DNA of 35,502 bases from Nitrospirota bacterium (GCA_015233615.1 JADFXJ010000021.1:1-35502); one strand, 5' to 3'; counted from the first letter of the stretch, positions 1-8,604 are shown. Numbers and translations: made by a program. The notes: generated from the letters alone by a model not told the origin.

Positions 1-95
1 ATACAAGAAGGGGTAGCGTAAGGACGCGCCCTTTGCGGCCGAAGCGAGGGGAAGGCTTTCCCCTCCTCATCCCTTGTTCTTTAGTTACTTTTATG
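1..95 (-). other. Left-edge segment with a perfect hairpin; possible partial reading frame
   Basis: The bases at 46-53 (GAGGGGAA) and 58-65 (TTCCCCTC) form a perfect 8-bp stem with a 4-nt loop. Read on the minus strand, the segment is open to the window edge and would give a basic peptide starting around KVTKEQGMRRGKPS. No start or family can be assigned because the sequence is cut at base 1. It could equally be a transcription terminator or a dispersed repeat rather than a gene. Confidence 0.25.
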
Positions 96-123
96 TTTGT
101 GCCCGGTATAATGCCACATTTAG

Positions 124-222
124 ACAGTCCTTGCGGTGATAGATGGTACCGACGTTGACGTGTATGATGCGGAAGTCAGATTCAGGCCGATTGTGGAGAC
201 GTGGACGGGGCCCCGGAATTAA
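124..222 (+). pseudogene. Possible remnant of a coding gene (C-terminal end only)
   Basis: Between an in-frame TAG at 121-123 and a TAA at 220-222 the plus strand reads a protein-like string beginning TVLAVIDGTDVDVYDAEV and ending ETWTGPRN. Its GC-rich codon use is unlike the A/T-rich operon that follows. There is no ribosome-binding site and no upstream open frame, so if it ever was coding it is now a fragment. I do not recognise the family, and chance is a real alternative. Confidence 0.18.
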
Positions 223-246
223 AGGGTGAGAGGGCCACGCGCTATA

Positions 247-2604
247 TCATGAATTACAACGTTTACAATAGTCATTTACTATATCCCTAAGAAAGCCATA
301 AAACTCTTCGTCGTAGGGCATCAGGTAGCAACTCTTCACTTTATCCTTATTCAATATCTTGTTTACATCTTCCGCGCAATCATGTTTTTGCTGCTTTTTC
401 TTTGCTGTCCCATAAAAGTAACATGCAACGTCGTAGATAGGCTTGGTAAGGCAGGTTTGTGTGCGAAGCTCTTTTGAACCCATAATGATTTCAAATTCGG
501 GAAACCATTTTGTGGGTATGTCTTGTATCTCACGTTCCATGCCAGTTTCATCTTCCTTGAACTGTCTGAGAAGCAAAATACTGAACAAATATGTAAGCAA
601 CTGCTTCTTTAACATGACGCGGATGTATTCTTTTTCCAGATTCTCAAGCTCCAATTCCTCAAGAAGTTCAACGATTCTACTCTGACATTGGGAAAGAGGT
701 GGTATCTCTAAACCATCCGGAATCGTCTCTCCTTTAAAAATCCTGAAAAGGTGGTAAGTCATGTGGATGGCAACAAATTCGCTTTCGTAGCGAATGTCAT
801 ATCCATCACTGTCTATGCCTATTGCTTTGAGTGCTTTGGCTTTGCAACTTATGGCTTTTTTCATGTATTGCTTAACTGCAGATAGTTCCGACGCAGTCTT
901 TGCCGTATGGCGAGTAGCCCAGGCAAGTAAATACCAGGCTTCATTTCCCGTTATGGGCTCAACGCCTTTTGAAAGTTTGTCGTTGGGTGCTTCATGTTTT
1001 GCTATATGTAATGCTAAGGTCGATAAGGTAACGCTAACCTTCCAGCGGCACTTTGCACCAAAAGCAAGAGCGTGGAGCAAAAATGCGGCATAACCACTCT
1101 GCTCTTCACAAGTAATTTGTTCAAAAGAAGTTTTGTTACCAATGATCTCTTCAGTCTGCAATGTGCTGGTAAGCTTTTCTAATATGTTATTTACAATGGG
1201 AAGACGCAGAACGGGTATACCTCTGAGTGGCAATTGATCGGCGGATTTAGGTTTATTTGGCAGATCATTAAGTTCTTCGACCATTGACCATAATCCGGTA
1301 TAAGATGCGGATTTCCACAAATTAATCACAACCTCCGAGATCATCGAATTGATTTCGCGTTTCACTTCGTCCACATCGTCCTTGGCCTCTATATGTTCTA
1401 GAAAGTCTTTAAATTGATCTTCAGTTGACTTGAAGCCATATTCCATAGCAGTCAAATAGACGTGTTTTTGCCAGTCCTCCCGCAGTTTAGAAATACAATC
1501 TGGACTTTTCTTTAAAAATTCTTTAGCCAGCTTATTTCCTTCTACACCACCAAGCTTCGATATCTCGTGCAAACGTTTGTTGCTGATACCTGGCTGATAA
1601 TTGGCAAAGAACGTGTCAAGCCAACCAATCAGATCACCGACTATTTTCCCTTCACGCTTGTAGAGAATAAAATCGGGCGTGGCCATAAACACTCTCGGAT
1701 CACGAATGTAGAGGTCTGCAAAAGTTTGTTCGCCATCAATTTTATACTCTCCGGCAGTTTTGTGTAAGGCTTGATCGCCGCTAATCAAAACCAAACGCTT
1801 TTTATCTCCACCTAAATCACGATTGATCCATTCCAAATGGGCCAGTACTTTCGCGTCGTTCGATGCATTATCAGGTGTTATTTTCTGTTCCTTAGTCTTT
1901 CCAAATCTTTCCGTCCAGCTTTTAACATAATTACACAGAGTTTCATATCCATTCTGATTATTATTAACCGGCAAAACCGGCAGTGTCCATGGTTTTTCAC
2001 TACTACTCTCGTAGTAATGGTCGATATGAAGTAAGCGCCCTTTTTCTAATAAATCCGTGATACGTGTCATTTCTGCAGTAGGGCCATTTCCTCCTCCATA
2101 TGCAAAGAGAGCAAGAGCTATAGTGTCATTTTCAAGAGAGGAAATTAAGGCTTCCATGTTTTTAGTTCGCTTATATTTATCGAAATGCGGTTTGATTTTG
2201 GAAACTATCGAATTAAGATTTTCCGAATAAAATTTCCCTTTGTCCGCCAGGGCAACATGAGCTATCGCATTAAAAACACGTTCAAGCTCCTTATGATGGG
2301 GAGGAATAATTAGAAGCGGAAGACTACTATCTGTTAGCCGAAAGAAGATAAAGCGGCTCAAAGCCCAAGCCAAAATCTCGCATGTACGATCGTCATCGGT
2401 CAGGAAACGAGCGTAGTTTTTCAAACTAATAGGGTTAGTAAACATCTTTACTATATTGGTATCGACGGCATAATAGATTCTACCTCCCTGGTCGGTAAAT
2501 TCCTTGTCGAACCTCCAAGGCTCCAACCTCAATCTAAGTTCGGCTGCTCTCTTTATATCCTGGAATTCGTTTTGTCCAGAGTTGTCCTTTAATTTACCAC
2601 GCAT
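247..2604 (-). CDS. Large protein with N-terminal PIN-type nuclease domain, third gene of an unrecognised operon
   Basis: Numbered from the upstream in-frame ATG at 2619, residues 50-290 carry a PIN-like acidic pattern. It consists of a hydrophobic strand ending AVDTNIV (D53), a candidate glutamate after IIPPHHKELE (E111 or E113), D255 in NASNDAKVLA, and D282 in VLISGDQAL. PIN domains are metal-dependent ribonucleases. The remaining 500 residues look helical and I recognise no family in them. The ATG at 2619 overlaps the previous stop as ATGA. However, GAGGAG at 2612-2617 sits 7 nt before an ATG at 2604 (sixth codon), which I prefer as the start (785 aa). It is the last gene of three tightly packed genes, so the product probably acts with the other two. 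A toxin-like or antiviral RNase role is inference only. Confidence 0.75.
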   Translation of the reverse strand: MRGKLKDNSGQNEFQDIKRAAELRLRLEPWRFDKEFTDQGGRIYYAVDTNIVKMFTNPISLKNYARFLTDDDRTCEILAWALSRFIFFRLTDSSLPLLIIPPHHKELERVFNAIAHVALADKGKFYSENLNSIVSKIKPHFDKYKRTKNMEALISSLENDTIALALFAYGGGNGPTAEMTRITDLLEKGRLLHIDHYYESSSEKPWTLPVLPVNNNQNGYETLCNYVKSWTERFGKTKEQKITPDNASNDAKVLAHLEWINRDLGGDKKRLVLISGDQALHKTAGEYKIDGEQTFADLYIRDPRVFMATPDFILYKREGKIVGDLIGWLDTFFANYQPGISNKRLHEISKLGGVEGNKLAKEFLKKSPDCISKLREDWQKHVYLTAMEYGFKSTEDQFKDFLEHIEAKDDVDEVKREINSMISEVVINLWKSASYTGLWSMVEELNDLPNKPKSADQLPLRGIPVLRLPIVNNILEKLTSTLQTEEIIGNKTSFEQITCEEQSGYAAFLLHALAFGAKCRWKVSVTLSTLALHIAKHEAPNDKLSKGVEPITGNEAWYLLAWATRHTAKTASELSAVKQYMKKAISCKAKALKAIGIDSDGYDIRYESEFVAIHMTYHLFRIFKGETIPDGLEIPPLSQCQSRIVELLEELELENLEKEYIRVMLKKQLLTYLFSILLLRQFKEDETGMEREIQDIPTKWFPEFEIIMGSKELRTQTCLTKPIYDVACYFYGTAKKKQQKHDCAEDVNKILNKDKVKSCYLMPYDEEFYGFLRDIVNDYCKRCNS

Positions 2605-2615
2605 ATGCATACTCC

Positions 2616-3590
2616 TCATCGACCAATAATTTTTTTCTTGAACAACTCATTAAATCTGCGAAATCTTGAACCTACTTTTTGAATATTGACCAGGATATTG
2701 TCTAATAGCTTCTTCAGGTTAAAATTCGATACGTTTCCCATGTTAATCTCCCATTGTGGCATACCCTGCTCCTGCCCACTGCGGGCGATTGCATAACTTT
2801 TGTCTTTCCGAACTAATGACAGTGGTGACTTATCGCCGCTAAAAAGTTCTTTTACGAGCCAATTGTCGGCTTTAAAAGGATCGATATCGGAATTTCTGGA
2901 GAAAGAACAGCGGCATAAGTTTTTTGCGATAACAGAAGGGTCGACGTAATGAACAAATTGGTTGGCGGTTAAATAAGCATTGGTAGTGCCGTTCTCTCTA
3001 TGCAATCTTGTAAAGCAATTGCGAAGTAGCGTCAAGTGCGCGGGGAAATCTTCAGGCTCAGCCCGGCAGAGGGCAATAAACGCCATTGGAGAATAATTAT
3101 ACCGGAAAAAGGTGCTGGCTACCAACCTGCGTAATGCGTCTCCAACACCTTTAGCAGGTGACAAACCTGCAACGATATTTAAGGTTAGAGCGAATATCTC
3201 ACGGCCCTCGTCATGTTCGGACATACCAAAAAATCCATTCCCTACTTGTTGAACCGCCGAGTTCAGAATTTCGTCGGCGTGAACTCGCCCAGCAAGGTGC
3301 AATAACTCTCTGACGACTTGTACATAACGAAACTCAGAAGGTAAATTTAAAAGGGCGATAGCGATACCAAGACGGAATTGCGTCTGGGCACTACTGCTCA
3401 GCATATTATAAATGTTCTTCAATTCATCGGTTAAATCATCTAGCTGTCCTACAAAATAGTGCAGAGGGGAAAACGCTTTAAGACGAGCGGTTTTGTGGTG
3501 GATGTCTTCAAAGCCGGTTCGCAGCCACACGGCAAACTGCTTATCGTCGTACAGCTCCAGAGGTTTGACATGCACGGCATCAGGTTTCAT
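2616..3590 (-). CDS. Uncharacterised protein, middle gene of the PIN operon
   Basis: The product is about 324 aa and not recognised. It has no signal peptide or membrane segment, so it is probably cytoplasmic. The first half is leucine-rich and looks helical (for example LTDELKNIYNMLSSSAQ). Past the middle there is an aromatic and cysteine-containing stretch (RNCFTRLHRE, KNLCRCSFSR), and the C-terminus is strongly basic (RFRRFNELFKKKI). The ATG at 3590 overlaps the upstream stop as TGATG and follows TTGGAG by about 8 nt, so it is a better start than the TTG one codon earlier. The end overlaps the possible 2619 start of the PIN gene. This packing implies translational coupling and a shared function. 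The basic tail could suit nucleic-acid contact, but that is a guess. Confidence 0.75.
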   Translation of the reverse strand: MKPDAVHVKPLELYDDKQFAVWLRTGFEDIHHKTARLKAFSPLHYFVGQLDDLTDELKNIYNMLSSSAQTQFRLGIAIALLNLPSEFRYVQVVRELLHLAGRVHADEILNSAVQQVGNGFFGMSEHDEGREIFALTLNIVAGLSPAKGVGDALRRLVASTFFRYNYSPMAFIALCRAEPEDFPAHLTLLRNCFTRLHRENGTTNAYLTANQFVHYVDPSVIAKNLCRCSFSRNSDIDPFKADNWLVKELFSGDKSPLSLVRKDKSYAIARSGQEQGMPQWEINMGNVSNFNLKKLLDNILVNIQKVGSRFRRFNELFKKKIIGR

Positions 3591-4612
3591 CAAAATAACT
3601 CCAATAATCTTTTTTTTAATCTTCTCTTTATCTTTAGTGCGGAAAAATTTTCCCCGTTATAGATGCGCTTAACAAAAGCCATATCGTCGTCGTTTTCCGA
3701 ATCACCACGTTTGATCATTGTTAGGCCACAAAATCGTAGTTTTACTTCGAGAGTTTTAATAAACGCACGTTCGGCCACCCTTTCCGGCGCTCCATCAATA
3801 GAGGCGTCGCCTGCCGCAAAGAGCCTCAGATGCACGGTACAGCCCCAACCGGGATTTCCCGATGCATGTTCCGGGTGCTGTTTAAAGCGCCGATGGCTTC
3901 CGGCATCGGCAAATGTAGGACGATGATGCTGACAAGAAGGTAATTTACTTCCCGGAATACGGATCTCTACCAATGGAACAAGCGTTTCGTAATGAATAAG
4001 ACCAAGGAGATCACGAATCTCGTCACCAAGTTTATAAAACGATTTTTGTCGACAGGCCTCATCAATATTTTTGGTTGGAGCAATCCAGAAAAACGGTCGA
4101 TGGTCATTATTACCAAGACGGGCGCCGGGCTTGTATATATCTTCCGTTCCTTCTTCAAGTTTTTTATTAAGTTTATCGATAAAGTCTTTAAGAGGTTGCA
4201 CATTGGATGGGTCGGAATTAATTGAATTGGCCTCATGGCCTTCATTCACTTCGGTATCTTTAACAAGATGTTTAATTAAAGTATCGACTTTCGTAATAGT
4301 GCTGAACTCATCACTATCATTCATGCTATCGAGTGGTTCATCACAAGCAAAGAGGAATGTCTTACGACGGTTTTCTTCTTTAGGCAAAACACCAATTGCA
4401 ACCTTTTCGAATTGTACAATGAGTTCTTCAGTCACTTTAGCACGTTCTTCAGTAAATGCTACGAGAACATTTTGCATAAATTCCTTCAATCGATTTTTGT
4501 CAATCAATCCCTCATCCAGGGATTTAAGGATATTGCAAGCCAGAATCATTCCAATTGGTTCTTTTAACAACAATTTAATCATAGCTTCTTTCACGCTAAC
4601 AGATCCTTCCAT
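3590..4612 (-). CDS. Uncharacterised protein, first gene of the PIN operon
   Basis: The product is 340 aa, with no signal peptide and no family I recognise. The N-terminal 100 residues look helical. A charged linker around residues 110-160 (rich in D, E, K, N) leads to a more conserved-looking C-terminal half. That half contains HHRPTFADAGSHRRF, then HPEHASGNPGWGCTVHL and GAPERVAERA, a cluster of H, R, D, E and W that could be a catalytic or binding site. The C-terminus is basic (KIKRRLKKRLLELF). The ATG at 4612 follows a weak AAGGG site. An inverted repeat at 4626-4648 lies immediately upstream. It is the promoter-proximal gene of three and overlaps the next by one base. Function unknown. 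Confidence 0.75.
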   Translation of the reverse strand: MEGSVSVKEAMIKLLLKEPIGMILACNILKSLDEGLIDKNRLKEFMQNVLVAFTEERAKVTEELIVQFEKVAIGVLPKEENRRKTFLFACDEPLDSMNDSDEFSTITKVDTLIKHLVKDTEVNEGHEANSINSDPSNVQPLKDFIDKLNKKLEEGTEDIYKPGARLGNNDHRPFFWIAPTKNIDEACRQKSFYKLGDEIRDLLGLIHYETLVPLVEIRIPGSKLPSCQHHRPTFADAGSHRRFKQHPEHASGNPGWGCTVHLRLFAAGDASIDGAPERVAERAFIKTLEVKLRFCGLTMIKRGDSENDDDMAFVKRIYNGENFSALKIKRRLKKRLLELF

Positions 4613-4625
4613 AATACCCTTAAAA

Positions 4626-4648
4626 TTTATTGCACATTCGGCAATAAA
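4626..4648 (-). promoter_or_regulatory. Perfect inverted repeat before the PIN operon (operator or attenuator)
   Basis: TTTATTGC at 4626-4633 and GCAATAAA at 4641-4648 form an 8-bp perfect stem with a 7-nt loop. On the minus transcript the hairpin is followed by TTTTAAGGG, which contains the ribosome site of the first gene. It could be a repressor site, an attenuator, or a hairpin that masks translation. Confidence 0.4.
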
Positions 4649-4721
4649 TACTACTTTTATAATGACATTTAAAAAATGCCGGCGTTAAAAATCTTATAAC
4701 ACAAGGTAGGTCGCATATAGG

Positions 4722-4772
4722 TTACGGATTTATACCGCTACCCTCACTCCAAGACATTTTGGGTTTTACCAT
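4722..4772 (-). CDS. Possible 16-aa leader peptide
   Basis: The minus strand has GGGAGG, then CAA, then an ATG at 4772 opening a 16-codon frame, MVKPKMSWSEGSGINP, that ends in TAA at 4722-4724. The ribosome site is the strongest in this leader, but its 3-nt spacing is short. No family is recognised. It lies between the candidate promoter at 4866-4874 and the first gene at 4612, so it would be translated first. It could be a leader peptide, a small partner protein, or the remnant of a longer gene. Confidence 0.3.
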   Translation of the reverse strand: MVKPKMSWSEGSGINP

Positions 4773-5046
4773 TTGCCTCCCTTTCGGTAAAGTAAGCAAT
4801 TTTAAATTATTAACTAAACTTTCGCACATCAATATAATGCATAATTCATTGTGTAATAAGGATCTATAATACCATGTATATTCAACTATCTTATTCTACC
4901 ACATGGCAGGTTACAGATAGGATACAAATTGAAAAAAACTTAAAAATAAAATTATTTTTGTATAGTGGTTGTATTTGCCCTAAATAAAATGTAGTCATCT
5001 CACAGAGTTATAGGTATAAACCGTCTGAATTTAGGGGGAACATCCG
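4773..5046. other. A/T-rich intergenic region
   Basis: No gene is seen. Besides the candidate -10 it holds an A/T-only palindrome (AAAAATAA then TTATTTTT, around 4942-4960). It also has a widely spaced inverted pair, CCCTAAAT at 4978-4985 and ATTTAGGG at 5029-5036. These may terminate the glycan transcript arriving from the right, but neither is a canonical GC-rich terminator. Confidence 0.4.
4866..4874 (-). promoter_or_regulatory. Candidate extended -10 promoter of the PIN operon
   Basis: On the minus strand TGG precedes TATTAT, an extended -10 form (TGnTATAAT-like). There is no good -35 hexamer 17 nt upstream. It would start transcription near 4859, in front of the 16-codon ORF and the three genes. 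Confidence 0.3.
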
Positions 5047-8000
5047 TTATAAATAGGCGAGGCCCCGGAAATTGTAGATATTTGTCCAGAAGTCGATTCT
5101 TTCCCTGTAGCCACGATTCATGAGCACCGGCTTTATTTCCCTGTGGTACATGGAGGCTATAACCACAAAGGGCCGGGTGTCCGCACTTAATTGCTCTTCT
5201 ATAACGGAGGGCGGTAATACGGCAAGGCCGTTTACTTCGGAGTTCCATTTGGTTGGATTAACGTCTATGAAGCCGGCGAGCGGCAAGTTTAACTTAACGA
5301 GTATGTCCACGGTTTTCCTGCCGCCGGCACCCGCACCCCATACGTATAGGGAGCGCCGATTATATAGTGAACCGAACCTGACGGCCTTTGTCATCTCATC
5401 CACGTAGCGTTTCTGGTGGAGAGCCCTGATTTCGTAATCTTCCTCTACATATACCTGCCCTTTGTCGGATAGGGATTCTGGGGTAAGCAGGTGGAGACCC
5501 GTGAACTGCGCAACGTGCAATATTTTATGCGTTTGTCCCAGGCGCAACCAAAATTCCCGGTCTCCGCACGCCGCGTACCGTTCGTCAAAGTAGCCGATCG
5601 TATCGTGTAAGGATTTTCTCCACATGGGGTTCGGCCCTATCAGGCGGTCGCCGAGAAGGTCCTCGAAAGAATAGTCGTGCCACTTGAAGATCCCCGCGCA
5701 GGTATGTTCACAGAACGTCTCGCGAGGCTGATCCGTCAGGTACGAGTCGCCATATACGAGGTAGGCATCCGGGTTTTCTTCGAGTTCCCCATAGAGTATT
5801 TCGTAGGCATCTTTGCGCAGGCGGTCGCTAGTGCTAAACAACGTCAGGCATTTACCCCCGGCTATTTTTATGGCCATGTTCCAGGCCCGGCAGACGCCGA
5901 CTCCGGTGCCCAGCCTCACGTAGACGATATTGGGGTACCGCGTTTGAAACTCCTCTATAATAACCCTTTCCCGCTGCGTCGAAGCGGCGTCTACTACAAT
6001 AATCTCGATGTTCTCCGCCATAGTCTGTGCTTCGAGGTCTTCGAGACATTCCCGTATGAAAGCCTCCGAATTACAGATATAGACGATGGCTGTTACGGAG
6101 TACCGATCAACCTCAACCCGTGTATCACGTGCAATGCCGCCTTCGGGAGTACAAGCACCTTCGAGGTTGGACTCGACGGTAACCGGCAGGATAAGCCTTT
6201 CGGGAGGGGTCCACTTTGGCCCGCCTTTTGGGACACTCCAGGCGGTGCGAGGCTGCAAGTGTATCCGTGGAAGCGAAGCCCCGGCTTTCAGCGATCCGTT
6301 TACGGCATCCACTACCGTTGCCGAAGCTATGCCGCTTACGCAGTATGGCTCTTTGTGGATACACTGCCAGTCGCACCCAAAGCAATCAAGTGGCAGGCTC
6401 ACCGCAGTGGTCAGGGGAGAATAAGGGAAAAAGCGGCCGTAATGCCCACCTCCGAGAATTACCACGTTTTTCACGCCCAGGGCGCAGGCCATGTGCGCAC
6501 CGGCGGAATCCGCTCCAAGATAGAGTGCGCACTTTTCTATGGCCGCCGCACTCTGCCGGAGTGTCGCCCTGCCGGTGAGCTCTACACACTTATTTCCCGT
6601 GTTTCCCGTATTTCCTGAATCTATGGCGTTTCCCGTCTCTACGGGATTTTCCGTGTCTCCGGCGTTTCCCGTCTCTCCTGCTTTTTCCGTGTCTCCGGCG
6701 TTTCTTATCTCCCCGGCCAGCCGGGAAGACCTCTGCGCCGTCTCATCTCCGCCCACTATCAGCCATTTGTAGCCCTTCAGGCCCCCGGCAACGCTCGCGT
6801 ACCCGAGGTACTCCTTGTGGTAGTGCCGGGCAAAAGGAAACAGGGCAATGGTGCGGGCAGAGTCAAGGCCGTTTTCGGCAAAGAAGGTTTCGGCAAACTC
6901 CCTGTCTGCATCGGAAAGCCACATGCGGGGCAAGAGCGATCCGGCGGGCACGCCTATGGCACGAAGGAACTCCTCGTGCCTTTTCAACTCGCTTTTTTGG
7001 GCACAGCCATCATTTATGATTTTCGTGTAAAGGGCATTGTTTTTGTGCCTGAGATCGGGGGTCATGCCGTTTGCCAGATCGCCAAAGAAGGCTATCGTTT
7101 CTTTGGCACTGCTCCCCAAAGTTATGAGGTCCGTTATGGGCTCACGGGAGTAGACGGTGTTGAGTGCCCATCCGGCTTCCTTTTCCAAAAGCCGGTCGAT
7201 TAGTTCCTCCAGGTAATTTTGGTCACAGTAGGCCCTCTTTTTGTCGAAATCGATTATGTCGTCTATATACGGGCAGTGAGCGTACAGTTCGGCAACCTGG
7301 CTCCGGCAAACGACTGTAAGCTCACGGCCGGGGAAATGCTCCTTAAGGGGCCCAAGCATGGAGGAGGCCAGGATATTGTCCCCAATGGAGTCGGTTCGTA
7401 TCCAGAGAATGCCGTTTCCGGCCTTACCCGAACTCTTTTTCTTGCCTGCACGCCGTGAGGCAGTGGTGTCGTCGCAGGTGTTTGCCACCCCCGGAGTGTC
7501 CCGGATGAACACGGTGTTAAAAAGGCTCCGTTTTTTTAACAATTCCACGTTTGCCGATTGCTTTTCTTTAAGCTCGGCCTGTTTTTCATGGACGAATTCC
7601 ACCTTAGCGATAATGTCGTCTTCGGTTGCGTCCCCGGGTTTGCCAAGGGATATACCTTCAAGGTCTTCCACCAGCTCTTCCATCTTCTCCCCCCTCTCGA
7701 CGCTTACCGGTATCACCCCGGCCAGGGCGCTGAAAAGGGTGAAGTGGTATCTCCAGGAGATAGTTACTGCGGTACATGCCACAAGGGATAGCATTTCCAG
7801 GGGTGTGAAGTACGTGTTTGGGACTATGACGGGACGGCGCTTCATAAGTTTGGCGATTGAAAGGGCCGCTTCTTTGTCGTAGTCTTGTCCTTCCCTGGTC
7901 TCGTTACAAAAGAAAGCTACCTGCCGGCGTCCGGAGGCTGACAAGGCTTCGAGTGCACCGGCTAAGCGTTTTTTCAAGTCTGCGTCGTCTTTCCATTTTT

Positions 8001-8604
8001 CGTTTACCACGTTTACGCCTATTATAGGTATGCCGGGAAGTATACCGAGTGAGTGCAGGTATCGGCCGGCCCATTCCGTGTCGAGGCCTGTAAGAGGGGT
8101 TAGCCATGCAAGGTCCGCCGCCACGGTAATGGCCTCAGAGTCGACCCCGGCTATTACGAGATTGTCTCTGCTCCTTACGGAGCGCACGGTCCAGGATTTA
8201 AATGGCTTAAATCCCCGGTCGAACAGTTTTAAGGCCCCGCTACTACGCAGCCTGTCCGCCCCTATGCCTATGGCGTGCACCGGTACGCCGCAGGCGTGGC
8301 ATTTGGCGTATTTTTCGCCAAGTACCGTTAGCGGCCACTGAAGTGAGAGCATCTCGGACACTATCGTCGCACCTACGGCCAGCACCATGTCCGACGATCT
8401 GTAGAGGTAGTCGCAGCGTGCGTTGTCTTTGTAGTCGACAAAGCTTATGGTAGAGGGGAATTGACTCAGCACCGGTTGTGCCGTATCCCAAACCTCCACG
8501 GTGGTACCCTGCGGCAGGCAAAAGAGTGACAGGAATCCCTGCATCATCGCTTCATCGCCGATGTTTCCGGCGCCAAGTCCGGTAAATGCTACGTGTAATT
8601 TCAT
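5047..8604 (-). CDS. Four-module glycan enzyme: polysaccharide pyruvyltransferase / GT9 / GT2 / Rossmann fusion
   Basis: This 1185-aa cytoplasmic protein has no signal peptide. Residues 1 to about 365 resemble polysaccharide pyruvyl transferases (GLGAGNIGDEAMMQ at 9-22). Residues about 396-790 resemble ADP-heptose-type GT9 transferases, with IRTDSIGDNILASSML near the start, LGADSAGAHMACALG near 696-710, and a C-x2-C-x3-C-x6-C cluster at 741-755. Residues about 835-1065 look like a GT-A family 2 transferase (EIIVVDAAST), although the usual DxD region reads STSDR. Residues about 1083-1180 hold a Rossmann-like module (YVWGAGAGGRKTVDIL), as found in sugar-modifying proteins. A hydrophilic six-residue repeat at 636-671 interrupts the GT9 part. 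It lies 72 bp after a methyltransferase gene and is probably cotranscribed with it. The likely role is assembly of a decorated surface polysaccharide or glycoprotein glycan. Family calls are firm, exact sugars unknown. Confidence 0.88.
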   Translation of the reverse strand: MKLHVAFTGLGAGNIGDEAMMQGFLSLFCLPQGTTVEVWDTAQPVLSQFPSTISFVDYKDNARCDYLYRSSDMVLAVGATIVSEMLSLQWPLTVLGEKYAKCHACGVPVHAIGIGADRLRSSGALKLFDRGFKPFKSWTVRSVRSRDNLVIAGVDSEAITVAADLAWLTPLTGLDTEWAGRYLHSLGILPGIPIIGVNVVNEKWKDDADLKKRLAGALEALSASGRRQVAFFCNETREGQDYDKEAALSIAKLMKRRPVIVPNTYFTPLEMLSLVACTAVTISWRYHFTLFSALAGVIPVSVERGEKMEELVEDLEGISLGKPGDATEDDIIAKVEFVHEKQAELKEKQSANVELLKKRSLFNTVFIRDTPGVANTCDDTTASRRAGKKKSSGKAGNGILWIRTDSIGDNILASSMLGPLKEHFPGRELTVVCRSQVAELYAHCPYIDDIIDFDKKRAYCDQNYLEELIDRLLEKEAGWALNTVYSREPITDLITLGSSAKETIAFFGDLANGMTPDLRHKNNALYTKIINDGCAQKSELKRHEEFLRAIGVPAGSLLPRMWLSDADREFAETFFAENGLDSARTIALFPFARHYHKEYLGYASVAGGLKGYKWLIVGGDETAQRSSRLAGEIRNAGDTEKAGETGNAGDTENPVETGNAIDSGNTGNTGNKCVELTGRATLRQSAAAIEKCALYLGADSAGAHMACALGVKNVVILGGGHYGRFFPYSPLTTAVSLPLDCFGCDWQCIHKEPYCVSGIASATVVDAVNGSLKAGASLPRIHLQPRTAWSVPKGGPKWTPPERLILPVTVESNLEGACTPEGGIARDTRVEVDRYSVTAIVYICNSEAFIRECLEDLEAQTMAENIEIIVVDAASTQRERVIIEEFQTRYPNIVYVRLGTGVGVCRAWNMAIKIAGGKCLTLFSTSDRLRKDAYEILYGELEENPDAYLVYGDSYLTDQPRETFCEHTCAGIFKWHDYSFEDLLGDRLIGPNPMWRKSLHDTIGYFDERYAACGDREFWLRLGQTHKILHVAQFTGLHLLTPESLSDKGQVYVEEDYEIRALHQKRYVDEMTKAVRFGSLYNRRSLYVWGAGAGGRKTVDILVKLNLPLAGFIDVNPTKWNSEVNGLAVLPPSVIEEQLSADTRPFVVIASMYHREIKPVLMNRGYRERIDFWTNIYNFRGLAYL
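6598..6705 (-). repeat. In-frame 18-bp tandem repeat inside the glycan fusion gene
   Basis: Six imperfect 18-bp units, followed by a half unit at 6589-6597, encode six-residue blocks such as NAGDTE and NAGETG-like variants at residues 636-671. The first, third and fifth plus-strand boundaries keep CGTGTCTCC or CGTCTCT cores. The period is a multiple of three, so unit loss or gain keeps the frame. Confidence 0.85.

Noticed and set aside
4071..4688. Plus-strand frame of 205 codons across the first PIN-operon gene
   Set aside because: No Shine-Dalgarno and low-complexity serine-rich translation; the minus-strand gene has overlaps and a coherent product.
5677..6618. Plus-strand frame of 313 codons inside the glycan fusion gene
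   Set aside because: The opposite strand carries clear GT9 and GT2 motifs; this frame shows none.
6598..6705. CRISPR array
   Set aside because: The repeats are contiguous 18-bp units without spacers and lie in frame in a coding gene.
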